From Hermatobates lingyangjiaoensis (taxonomy: Eukaryota > Arthropoda > Insecta > Hemiptera > Hermatobatidae): 64,000 bases of DNA. Below the pieces are notes generated by a model that saw nothing but the letters and a program-made list of their open reading frames with translations, made no database searches and had not been told where the DNA came from. Positions 40,468 to 51,271 of the stretch are shown piece by piece (position 1 is the first letter of the stretch; each line of letters begins with the position of its first letter). The translations under genes were made by a program, and so were the position numbers. The stretch spans positions 62,001 through 126,000 of the forward strand of contig JAPFBL010000234.1 in the NCBI GenBank assembly GCA_026182355.1, in the 5' to 3' direction.

Positions 40468-41945
40468 CTTTTTATTTATTTAATTCATTACATATACACT
40501 TCATCTTTTGTCTAAACATTTATTACAATTTACAAAACGCAAATGTAATTAGTACTTCACCAATTGTTTTAGTTTTTTGAAACTAAAGTTTTATTACATT
40601 ACTCTTACATTCATTTCATCAGTTTTGAAGCAAAAGGAATCACTTTATCTGATTCCCTATATTCGTAAAGCAGTGGTACCATATATTTAATTCCATAACT
40701 CAGATAAACGTCTGACAATATTAAAACTTAGCTTAATACCTTTGCAATAATTAATCTACTAAATCCATTCAATTTCATCAATTCTGTAAAATTGAAATTA
40801 TCTATAACAATAAAGTTGATGGTTTATTTATTATTAGCTATAAAATTTTATAATTACGTTTTTATAAATTCTTCAAATGATAAACAAAAAAATTGTCAAT
40901 TTTTAATGATTTTCTGAAAAATACATTTCTCTGGCTGTTGTTATCAATCTTACTAGGTTCTCTTATTTGTTCCAAATGTTGTTGGTATGATTGCATTTTC
41001 GTCATAATTATCAAAATTAGTTAATAGCCCGTTAAAATGAATCAATTATAAATTGATTGTCAATTAAGTTAGTAATGCGTTTATTCATTTAAATAAAGCT
41101 GAGTCTAGAGCAGATTTTCAGATCTGATAACAGAGGGTCTCTGTTATCAGATTCTTATCTTAAGAACTATACATATACAGCGGTGTCCAGAACTGAGATA
41201 TTTCATGATAATTGAAGGTTTCTGAAAATTAATGGAATTTGGCTGAACCGACGGATCAAATATACATGGTAAACTATAAGTTACTACTTAATAAACATAT
41301 CTTTCAATAAAAGTATTAACAATGAATTAAGTTGAATAACATGATAAAAATACGTTCATAATAAAGCTTAGTACATGTAAAACAAATAACCATATTTTAC
41401 TGAAAGCACTCCTTCGGTATTAAATTAGAACTGTTGAACACAACAGAAACCAAATTAGACTAGAAAAATATTCCACTGATTTATGATTTTCATTTATAAT
41501 AACAAATAATATCCAGGAAAAGGATACCTGGAAGTATTTCAAAAACAAATTTTAGGTGATTAGAAGTACCAGAGAAACATACACTCAGTTGTCATGGGAA
41601 CTAGTAAACATCTAATTACATGCTCAATTTCTATTGGCTTATGAAAGAAGGCGTTGCCGTCTGATAATTTTGACATTGAATTCTTATCAAACTAGTTTAC
41701 ATGGATGTCGACTAGACATAGTTAATTACTTCTATACATTTGTTCATGTGGCTATTGCCTATAAATATTTCAAATTTAGAATTGTGCTCTTGCGCTCTGC
41801 AACTCTGACTTAGTTTTGCTATTTGTAACCTCAAGGAGTTGAAAATGTCAAAGGTCTATTTCAAAATCGATTTTAGTTTTCCTGTTTGCTTTGGAGTTGT
41901 TTAGTTGGAGTAATTCCTTTTCTCAATCGTCAATTTATATAAGAA
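40468..41945. other. Upstream region of the ISPD-like gene
   Basis: AT-rich. A small hairpin CTGATAACAGAG...CTCTGTTATCAG lies at about 41124-41151. The promoter of the gene at 41946 should be here, but I cannot point to a TATA box or initiator with confidence. Confidence 0.4.
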
Positions 41946-44900
41946 ATGGTCGACTTTGACACAGGTGTTATTATTCATGCACCTAATGAAGATAGAAATT
42001 CAAATCTTGGACCTTTAACTTTTATTTTGGTAAGTGTTTCAATTTCAGATGTTAGTTGTTATCATTTATATTCAGTCAAAGTTCTACAAAAATATGATCT
42101 TTAAAATAATGATTAAGAAAAAGTTATTGTGATCGTATTTTCCAGTTCAACTTGATTAATAATATTCCTTTACGAATTATTTCCTGTATATATATATATC
42201 TTTTTTTATTTTTAGGGGAAACCGTTTATTTTACACACTTTGGAAGGGTACTTGGCTTATTCGTATGTCAAAAAAGTTTGCGTTATTTGTCCCAATGTAG
42301 AAAGAATTAAAACAGTAATTGAAGAAGTTGCCTCCCCCCTTTTAACACAAAAAGTGATTATTGTTAAAGAAGAATTATCACGAAATAAAAGTTTAATCGT
42401 TGGTTTAGAACAGCTCAAAGCGTTTAATGGAGGTATGTTATTTTAATTGTTTCTATTTAAATTTAGTAATATGTAATTCTTTAATATCCTACCTTATTAT
42501 TTGCATGTTAATGGTTTGGGAAATTTCAAGTGTTGAAGTTATATTACTGCATAGAGTAGATCTATCCAATTTGAAATGTTTTTTTGAAAATAATATGATG
42601 AACAGTAGTGCTGATCAAATAAAAAAATATGTCTGTTTTAGTATTTTTTATTCGTTTTTTTTTATTTGTGTTAGTGCCATAGAAAAGTTATTTTAGTTAT
42701 TGTTATAACAAAGGATTTTTTTTGTTTTGATACATGTTTATTTCAATTTTTCACCACCGTAATTTTGTTTCTCTTTAGGAGGAATTGCCTGCAATTTGAA
42801 AGTGGTTGTGGTTGATTGGGACTGTTTCTTCCAAGTGCCCTCTCGACTGCTAAAAGAATTAGTGCTTGCTGCAGATGCATCAGGATGTTCTGGAACTGTG
42901 ACTCCTTCGCCCCTTCTTGTCAAATCAGTTCCATCTTTATTTCTTCTAAATCACTGTCCTCCTCCTGGAAATTATCTCCAGTCTGTCAGCCTCCAGGCGT
43001 TCTCACCTGATATCTTGCAAACAGCGCTAACTAAGGTAAATCAAAATTCACGTATAGTATATATTATTTTTATAAGAATATCTTTATATATATTGTTATC
43101 TTATATATTATAAGAATTATATAGTATTGCCTCATTTAATATTTTAAATTTTAACCATATTATACTCCTTTCGAATCTAAGAGCAGTTGTTTCTGTAAAA
43201 GAAATATTCCTGAATTTGAAACATTGTATTTCCAAAAATGTTAACTATTTGTTTACTCACTAAGTATAGTTTGTTTTGTTTACTTTATATAATTAATATT
43301 TATTTTTCCTTGTAATACTTTCGAAATGTGTTCAATAAGAAACCGAATTTTTGCCGAAGCATATTTATTGGGTCACTGTGAAACAATTTAAGACCTGCCT
43401 CAAGATAGATCCTCTTCAGGTAGTACTGTTCTTACCGTCTCTTCTATTTTCGGAAACTCTCTTGGATCCTACTTTCTTGGATGACCTGCAGGTCTCTTGT
43501 AATATTGTCTTGGATCGCCTCTATAGTTTGGCAACGATTCCCTTTCGAAATTGTGTATAAGTTAAGAACCAAAAGAATGTCTGTCGGGGATATGATGTGT
43601 TGGTTGAGTTACAATAAGGCTATGATGTTTTACTGTGAGCTAGGAGTGTTGCATGACTTAACAAATTGTCATGATGCCATATCTAAGTTTGCTTTTCCCA
43701 CAATTCAGACCTCTTTATGTGCACAGCATCCCTCAAAATGCTAGCATTTTCTTATAAACTTCATTGTTTACCTTCTGACCAGTTGATACTATTTACTGCT
43801 GAGCAATGCCTTTGCTATAAATAACTTTAATTTTTACCGACTTATGCGTACTTTTGTTCATAATATGATACCCTTTGGCTATACACTGCTATGATGGCAC
43901 CTTCAATATCACAGCCATAAACACATGTTTCATCGTCCGTTATATGATCTTATTAAGTAAAAGTTTGATATAGTGGCAGGGAACTCCTTATTTCGACACG
44001 TGAACTTTATACTCATCAGTTAACAAACTTGGAACGAATTTTGCGCTGACATGCATACCTCAAAATTTTGATACATGATTCTATGCTGATGCCCACTATG
44101 TCAACAACTTCTCGATAATTTAAAAACGATTCAATATTTTTAACGAATCACGTACGATAACTTTGTCTTAAATTGATAATCTCATCGATTTGCTCTTGTA
44201 ATCGCAGACACGTTCTTTTCATTGCTAGATGAAGAAGGATTATAGTACTGAACTAATCAAGAAAATATTAGTTACTGGAAGAACCTGTCCCGCACAAATA
44301 AGGCTTTAATCATCAATGATTTTATTATTTTGTTTTTTTAAATTTGTCAATAACACAGCACTTTAATTTCTGTATATTTTCACTTATTTCAAAAGCAATT
44401 AGACGAAGTACCAATAGCTCTGCATCCTCTTTGACAGAAATCTTAACAAAGTTTTCTATATCTCACTTGATAAATCCAGTTCCTGGCCAATTATCAATGA
44501 ACTGTTAAATTAGCAGTCTGCCCAGATACAGTGATCTAGGTTTCGCCTTAAGGGAAGGTTAAGTATTATTTTTGTATTATATGTACTTTTTAGTTTGTTG
44601 AAATATCTTTAAAGCTTCTATTAGTGTTTATCGTTTTAATACTCTAAGGCAGCTATTCTCAAAGGGGTCCATGTGGACCCTCTGGGGGTCTATGGGACTT
44701 CATGAGGGGGTCTATGATCACCAAGGGGTCTATTGGGGGTCTATAGATATCTCTTTAGTAAAAAATAAATTTATAAATAAAAAATAAAAATAATGAAAAT
44801 AAATGAATAAATAAATGAATAAAATGAACATAATATTAATAATAATAAATAAAATGATATTTATAAATGAATATTGCATATAATAAAAAAAATAAAAATG

Positions 44901-47900
44901 ATTGATAGTTTTGTTATTCATTAATATGCAGATATTTTTACGGTAATATTATTTGTTTTATTTATTATTATTATTATGGTTTTCATGGACTTTAAAATAT
45001 AGATATAATTATTGATATTTCAGTTTCTTTCTTCTTTGCAATTTCCCCTCATGTTCCTATTACTATGTGTTTTAAAATGAATCGTCTGTGGTAGCCATTG
45101 CACACACACACACACAATTAGATGTATATATTTATATATATTCCTTAGGTAGGGGGTCTATGAAAAAAATAAAATTCCTACAGGGGGTCTATGGAAGAAA
45201 AAGTTTGAGAACCCCTGCTCTAAGGTTACCTTTAACTTTTTAATAATTACCTTAGCTTTTATATAGCCAATTACTAAAATATAATTATAATCATTATAAA
45301 ACATAATTACATAATATAAATTGTAATTCTTGGTTTTTGTTCTATCATATTGTAAAAATGTGATACATTCTGCAGGGCATATGAAATGAACTTCCTTTGG
45401 TACTAGTTAGAGGCCAATAACAAAAATTTGAAGATATTGGCTAATTCAAAGTTATTTTATATTTAAATAGAAAAAGAGGAAGGTAAAATCCTGCCTAAAC
45501 TTTCTTGCACACCCTGTTTATTTCGTATGAATCTTTCTATTTAATGTTGAAAACAAATGTAAGTTTTTCAACATTTAAGTACACTATTTTATAAATTCAT
45601 TTGAATTGATTTCTTAAATGCTAACAAAAAAAAGTTATTTAATATAGAAAAGCAATGAAAATGGAGAGCTGGATGTCAATTGTCTGCAACTGGTCTTGGA
45701 AAATACCTCAGTCAAGGCGAAGCTAGTGCGATGTCCTGAAGGCTTTTTGAATCTCAGTTTGAAAAACTGCCCTCCAAATGCTGCCTACTCAATAAGAGGT
45801 TAGCCAATTTTCAAAAAATATCTTTTCAATTATCTTTTTCAAAAACAAAAAAATTACTTGATATACCTTCTCGACCACTGAATGTCCAAAGTACTTAATT
45901 AGTTACAAAATAAATTAATTTCCAGCCGATATTTCGCAATTGTTGGGCATTATTAAGGCTAAAAACAATTTATTGAAAATTAGAAATACTAAAAATAACA
46001 CTGGAAAATTATCTCCAGAGGATATCAACAATCGGAAAACAAAAATACAATATGCAAAAGTAAAATAACAAGACAAACCCTCAATATAATTTAAGGATTG
46101 TCAATAGAGTATAACTTTGTATTATACTTAGAGAATTTTATTTTCCTCTAAAAAATCTCTATTTTAGCTAAAAGAACTTAGATGACAACTTACTGATTGT
46201 TTATGCAACATCCTTGTTAATATATTCTACCATAATACGTAAAGTAGTTGTGTTTTGTATAAATAAAATTGAAGCAGTTTAAAATGCAGTGTCGTTTAAA
46301 ATTAAGACAATAATAGGAAGAGTAAAAGTTTAGGAACACTGATATGACAATGTACAGAAGAAAATATACCTCTGTCTGTTTGACTGGTGGTGTGTAGGTG
46401 TGTGAAAGAGAGGGATTCAGTAAAACATAATGACCCCCACGTTACAGGCTTCACCTTTATAACTGTTCTATGGGCGAAAAGTGTGGCACATTTGTATTTG
46501 GTACACGTTTTAGTTATGCGCGAGCAATATTACAGGTTTGATTCTGCATCGACAATTTTAAATTTTGTTTTACTCAAGTCTATTGAAGTAGGTATCTATA
46601 ATCGTACGTAGATGAACGGGCCAACCGCCAACAACGTCTCTGAAGGACGTTATTCACAAGATTACGCCATGGGAACTCTAGGGTAATAATAAAGATTCAA
46701 GCCTACACTCTACAATACTGAAGGCAAGCTTGACGCCTCTAGGTCATACCTAAGCTGAAATACAAAAGGGGAGAGGTTTTAGTGAAATGACTTCAGAACA
46801 GTTTTTGGGACAACTCTAGGTTAAGTTATATGGAAGTCTCACAAGAGAACACACATAGGCCGAACATTGGCCCTTTGTAATAGCACACAATGAATATTCT
46901 ACATTGGAAGTCCTTAATTGTGCCTGACTCAAGTGTATTTAGAGTAGGAATCTTCACCAAGTATCTGACATCGTACAGGCTTGAAACCGATGGCTTAACG
47001 TACTCTCCGAGAGACGTCATGGTCAGATTGATTCGCCTCCCGTGTGAATAAATCGAGAGGGAGAGTGGGTATGAACCACGGATCTACCAGTCCAGAGGCC
47101 AGCACGTTGCCACTGGACTGCCCTGACCCAGAGAAAACATTTTCACAATTCTCTGGTGAAGATGTGTGGCTATCTATCCACGCAGTGGAGTCGTGTTAGA
47201 CGTATTATAAATAGTTTGATTTGGAATGCAGAAATTACTGCATAGATTTTTTAAACATAGGCTCTATAGTCTCAGATATTTGTTATATAGCTTGATAAAC
47301 ATAAGTTAAAATTAAAGGATCCAATGAGGTAATGTGGTAGACTCGCAACTAACCTGAGTTCCAAAATATTGAATGAATAACACTTCATTTTCTCTATTAG
47401 TATATTTTATGGCAAGTCCGGTAAGAGTGACTGTCGTAAAAAGTACTTTTATACCTGTATCTCTTACTATTTATTGATTAATTTGGTTAGCTATCTCTGC
47501 TGATTCAGTTTTCATGTGTTTTTTTTAGAGAAGAGCATGGATGTGTGCATCATGAGTGAAAACAGCAGTGAAGCAGTTTCAGTTGTGTTCTCCTCCCTGC
47601 TGGGCAGAGTGGCCAGTGTTGCTCAAGTCGTTGGCTCCAACAGTCCTCCTCAATCTGAGTCCTCCTGCAAACTCTACAACACTGTCATTCTTTTCCATCA
47701 CAGAGACATTGGTCATGACCAGCATCTTCTTGACTTCGCTTCACTCCTCGACTTAGACAAACAGGTACACCAATTCCTTTTCTATTCAAAACACGATTTA
47801 TATTGAGAAAACGATCATTTTCATGAAGTATGTTGTATTATCTAACAGTCATAGTCATTTCAAGAGCCGTGCAATCATTTATTGTGTGGTATTTACTAAA

Positions 47901-50900
47901 GATTAGAATTAAAGAAGAAATACTAAGTCTCACACCGAAGATTTTTTCCAACATCAACACGTTCAAGGTATCCTAACAGGAGAATGACCCTTCCTTTTCA
48001 AATAACCTAAACCAGCACTAACGAAGTCAAGCATTCACTGTTACGATAAGACCTTGTAGCGGCAACACTGACGCAAGTCAGTAAGAACCAGCTGTTCTTA
48101 AGAACCAGCTGTTTTCGCAATCTCGACCAGTTGTTGTCGCCATCTTTACCTGTTTGAAATCGTTCTCTCCCTGTTACTCGATCAACTCGCCATGCCTTGT
48201 GATTCTCCATCTACTTAGCTTCGCCGCCCGAAAATATCCTCCAAATTGGTGTTTCCGCCCACATAAAAATCCTTTAAATTGGTGTTTCCGCCCGATAATC
48301 GAACTGGTTTAACTAATTGCAATGATTGATTCAACTTGTACAGCAACTTCGGTTCCTCCAGCAGTCGGTAGGTTGGGTGTCAAACTGCCGCAGTTCTGGA
48401 AAAGTCGCCCCCAGTTTTGGTTCCTGCAGGCTGAGGCCCATCGAACACCTGGTAACACACCTCCAGACCAACTCAACGCCTGGTAACTCGCCTCCAGGTC
48501 AACTCAACGCCTGGTAACTCGCCTCCAGGTCAACTCAACGCCTGGTAACTCGCCTCCAGGTCAACTCAACGCCTGGTAACTCGCCTCCAGGCAAACTCAA
48601 CACCTGGTAACTCGCCTCCAGGCCCATCGAACACCTGGTAACTCGCCTCCAGGCCAATCGAACACCTGGTAACTCACCTCCAGGCCGACTCAACATCTGA
48701 CAATTCAACCAACGCCTCGATGAAGCCAACGGACGATCCACCACCTCGAGTTACTCGCTCCGGACGGCTCGTTCGTTTTGACGCTTCGAAGGTTAACTTC
48801 TCCGCTGGGGGAGGTGTGATGTAGCGGCAACACTGACGCAAGTCAGTAAGAACCAGCTGTTCTTAAGAACCAGCTGTTTTCGCAATCTCGACCAGTTGTT
48901 GTCGCCATCTTTACCTGTTTGAAATCGTTCTCTCCCTGTTACTCGATCAACTCGCCATGCCTTGTGATTCTCCATCTACTTAGCTTCGCCGCCCGAAAAT
49001 ATCCTCCAAATTGGTGTTTCCGCCCACATAAAAATCCTTTAAAACCTAAAGAATTAAATAATTATCTATATATCTTTATAATCTATCAATCAATAGTATG
49101 TTAAACAGTAACAATAAAAGCATTTAAGATTTTATTTGTCTTAATGTGAAACAGTCCCCCTCTTAAGGAACAGCCACGAGCCGCCACAGTTAATAAACTG
49201 TATTAAAGCAGACAGTTCTGAGGCAATAAAACCTTAATTCTTTCAAAAGAATAAAATAATTTTATAAAGATGTCGAAAAATGTATAAATATATTGCCAAT
49301 ATTTCCGTACGCATTGTTTTTCTGCTTACTTTGTAAATAATTACAAAAAAAAGGAATGAAAAGTGCAGGTACACATTTAGCAAAGTTTATTACGTTTTTA
49401 AAGTTATCTAAAACTTTTTTATTTTTTTAATGGAAACTTTAAGTTAGCACAATGTCCTGTAATTGTTTAGAATGTTTTTTCCGTTTGCTAATGCAATAAT
49501 AAATCCCCTTTTCCAATTGTTAAACTAATTCTTTTTTTCTACCTTCTCATTTTGACTTCTTTTGTAAAATATCCTTGATTCCTTAATGGTCTAAACCAAT
49601 GCTTATAAATTATTCTTTGTTGCGCTCCGCTTAGGAAATGGAAAATCATTTGTGGTCTGCCCCAATTCTCCTTCTCAATTGTAAATACTATAATTACATT
49701 TGATCCATTAAAGTTGGCAAATTTATATCCTTTTCTTGTCTGTTGAGATTTTCTTGTCTGTCTTAAGAAAGACAGGCACAAAGCGGAAGAAGAAAAGAGT
49801 AGTTTGGGATCCAACTACGGAACCAGTGCGACAGTGAGCGGGCTTTTCATCCATGGACACATCCTACAATGAGGATCCCAAGGGAGCAGCTAAAGAAGCT
49901 ACTGTGCTCCCAAAGTGAGAAAGAAGTTTTGAAAAAGACAGAGCTGAAAGGATGAGAGATCTCACAAGCCAGGGCGCTCCGAACTGACCTACCACCCGTG
50001 GACCCCAACCCAGCGATACAACCACCCCACCAGGCCGCGTAAGAGAAGTCTTGAAAAAGACAGGCGTTAGCCTGTTTTGATATTAGAACGTGTACCCAGC
50101 TTTTCAGCCATATCACGTATAATAGCACCACAGATTGATGCCTTTTAGCGTGAAAGCTCTTTCGCCGCATCTCGGGAGCACCAAGCTCTATCCGAGGATA
50201 GGGCAACCAGCCTCCGAGATACGCCCTAGGTGGACCACGCGGAGGCGAGCTTCCACGACCCTACATCACAAAATCAAAAAGATGAAAGAAAGAAAACATA
50301 AAACTTACTCCTGGTTAAAAAAAAATTATCTTTTAAAACAAACGTAAATAAATCTTCTTCTTCGTCTGTCTGCGGAGGTCCAGTGGCTTACAGGCGTTAG
50401 CCACATCAGACTAATAACACGGATTACCACCCAAAGCACGCGAACAAGCAGACTTTCCACCCTCGGACCCCGAATCGGGCTAACCATCCATCTAGTTGTG
50501 CCTTGCTTTAGTTCATACCATGAGGTAACTACTTACTCAGGCGTGTTAAGCCCCCCCAACCACGACAAGGTGAAGGCACATCGGGGGGGAAAGGTCATTA
50601 ATCCGTCAGTCCCGAGCCTGTACGATGTCAGGTAATAGGTATATGTCGCTACTCTATATAGGTAAATATGTACTCTACATAGTCGCTACACTTGAGTTCG
50701 GTAAAATTTGGAACCCCTAGTGTAAAATATTCATTGAATTGTATCCCAAGAGCCAATCTTCGGCCACTTGTGTCCTCTCGTGGGACTACTACTCCAACCT
50801 AACCTAACTTATATAAAAGATTTAATTTTCAGGGAGTTATTATACATGTGATTGAGCAAGCCAGTGTGGAATGTCTTCAAGGTATGTCAGTCTACAGTCT

Positions 50901-51066
50901 TCATCGAAACAGCTGTAAGATGGCACACAATTATGAAAAGCTTCACAAAGGAGTTGTTTTGATTCAATGTATTTCATCAACGGATCTTCAAAAACTTGTT
51001 GACATTATACTTACGGTCATCCAGTCAGATCCTTTTACATTTTCTGGACAAACTTTTTTCCTCTAA
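41946..51066 (+). CDS. CRPPA: ISPD/CRPPA-like protein, six exons, degenerate catalytic motifs
   Basis: This is a homologue of D-ribitol-5-phosphate cytidylyltransferase, a cytosolic enzyme that makes CDP-ribitol for O-mannosyl glycan assembly on alpha-dystroglycan. Exons are 41946-42029, 42216-42432, 42779-43035, 45648-45798, 47529-47764 and 50833-51066 (392 aa). All junctions are GT-AG and the phases agree. Recognisable stretches are GKPFILHTLEGYL (strand after the nucleotide loop), LQAFSPDILQTAL, NCLQLVLENTSVKAKLV and a C-terminal domain ending DPFTFSGQTFFL, collinear with vertebrate ISPD. The glycine-rich nucleotide loop expected at residues 8-20 reads HAPNEDRNSNLG, and the HDAVRP-like motif is replaced by VVDWDCF. 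The ATG follows an in-frame TAA by one codon, so an upstream coding exon would need an acceptor within six bases. It is likely catalytically altered or inactive. Confidence is high in homology, moderate in the first exon. Confidence 0.85.
43340..43745. other. Mixed-composition stretch in ISPD intron 3, identity unknown
   Basis: Less AT-rich than its surroundings, with overlapping open frames of 69 and 87 codons. Translations show no domain I recognise. It adjoins the mariner relic and may be part of another decayed element. Confidence 0.3.
43840..44260 (-). pseudogene. Mariner transposase relic in ISPD intron 3
   Basis: Minus-strand fragments read REVVDIVGISIESCIKIL and, downstream, ITDDETCVYGCDIE. 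These match the helix-turn-helix part (REVA..VGIS.GS...IL) and the first catalytic block (I(T/S)GDE(T/S)W(V/C)Y.YD.E) of mariner transposases. Several stops and frameshifts separate them. No inverted ends were located. Confidence 0.7.
44642..45225. mobile_element. hAT MITE in ISPD intron 3 with perfect 8-bp duplication
   Basis: Element 44650-45217 (568 bp) starts CAGCTATTCTCAAAGGGGTC and ends AAGTTTGAGAACCCCTG. It is flanked by CTCTAAGG at 44642-44649 and 45218-45225. The ends share inverted TTCTCAAA, with GGGGGTCTATG subterminal repeats on both sides. The interior is AT-rich, with no transposase. Confidence 0.9.
45799..46799. other. ISPD intron 4, left part
   Basis: No gene recognised. An open frame at 46387-46611 lacks a known domain. 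Confidence 0.35.
46800..47140 (-). repeat. tRNA-derived SINE in ISPD intron 4
   Basis: On the minus strand the head reads GTCCAGTGGCAACGTGCTGG then GGTAGATCCGTGGTTCATAC, a diverged pol III B-box region, followed by CCCTCTCGATTTATTCAC, ACGTCTCTCGGAGAGTACG, GCCTGTACGATGTCAGATAC, and a tail ending in TTAACCTAGAGTTG. It shares body and tail with the copies at 50600-50815, 60210-60340 and 63835-64000. Confidence 0.75.
48055..48278 (+). repeat. TRIM left LTR
   Basis: 224 bp. AAATTGGTGTTTCCGCCC occurs both near its end (48243-48260) and again straddling the LTR/primer-site junction (48276-48293), so the exact end is slightly ambiguous. Confidence 0.75.
48450..48690. repeat. 31-bp tandem repeat inside the TRIM
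   Basis: About eight units of CAACTCAACGCCTGGTAACT plus CGCCTCCAGGT. Left units are almost identical; right units vary (CCATCGAACACC, CCAATCGAACACC). Confidence 0.85.
48820..49043 (+). repeat. TRIM right LTR
   Basis: 224 bp, matching the left LTR throughout on reading; followed by ACCT. Confidence 0.75.
49540..50345. other. GC-richer stretch in ISPD intron 5, probable retroelement debris
   Basis: A duplicated phrase GTTTTGAAAAAGACAG / TCTTGAAAAAGACAGGCG and a GC-rich block with CCGCATCTCGGGAGCACCAA suggest repeat origin. Open frames (91 and 119 codons on the minus strand) have no recognised domain. Confidence 0.35.
50355..50595 (-). repeat. Second copy of the 1.7-kb GC-rich module
   Basis: On the minus strand it has GATGTGCCTTCACCTTGTCG, TGGTTGGGGGGGCTTAACAC, AAAGTCTGCTTGTT and GTGGCTAACGCCTG, in the same order as 1710-1900. 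Confidence 0.7.
50600..50815 (+). repeat. SINE body and tail in ISPD intron 5
   Basis: Lacks the tRNA head. Contains CCCGAGCCTGTACGATGTCA, ACACTTGAGTTCGG and GTGTCCTCTCGTGGGACTAC, and ends CCAACCTAACCTAAC just before exon 6. Confidence 0.7.
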
Positions 51067-51265
51067 TAGAAATCTCATCTATTTTTCAGAGTGCTGGTTC
51101 ATTCTGGCTTTTAGATTGAGAGCTTTTGCTTCTGTCAATGCTTTCTATTTATAAATGTATTTTATATGTTGTGACATGTACAGATTAGAGGGTGATACTT
51201 AGTCCAAAAGATGGTCATCACTTTCACTTTGTAATTCTGTTTAGAATTATAAATTTTAATTAGCG

Positions 51266-51271
51266 AATAAA
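51266..51271 (+). terminator. Candidate polyadenylation signal of the ISPD-like gene
   Basis: AATAAA 200 bases after the stop codon. Confidence 0.5.

Larger units (their letters stand above)
48051..49047 (+). mobile_element. TRIM-like miniature LTR element in ISPD intron 5
   Basis: Two 224-bp LTRs (48055-48278, 48820-49043) beginning TGTAGCGGCAACACTGACGC look nearly identical on reading. A 4-bp ACCT duplication flanks the element. One base inside the left LTR, TGGTGTTTCCGCCCG fits a primer site (TGG start, complement of a tRNA CCA end). A purine-rich tract GCTGGGGGAGGTG precedes the right LTR. The 541-bp interior encodes no gag or pol and is mostly a 31-bp tandem repeat. This structure is that of a terminal-repeat retrotransposon in miniature, probably Gypsy-dependent. 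Strand is set by the primer site and purine tract. Confidence 0.75.

Noticed and set aside
41100..41160. Hairpin near the ISPD-like gene considered as a structured RNA
   Set aside because: Only a 12-base stem with no further conserved element.
43340..43745. Extra ISPD exon in intron 3
   Set aside because: Exons 3 and 4 already join in phase and align without a gap to the family, and the translation has no similarity to ISPD.
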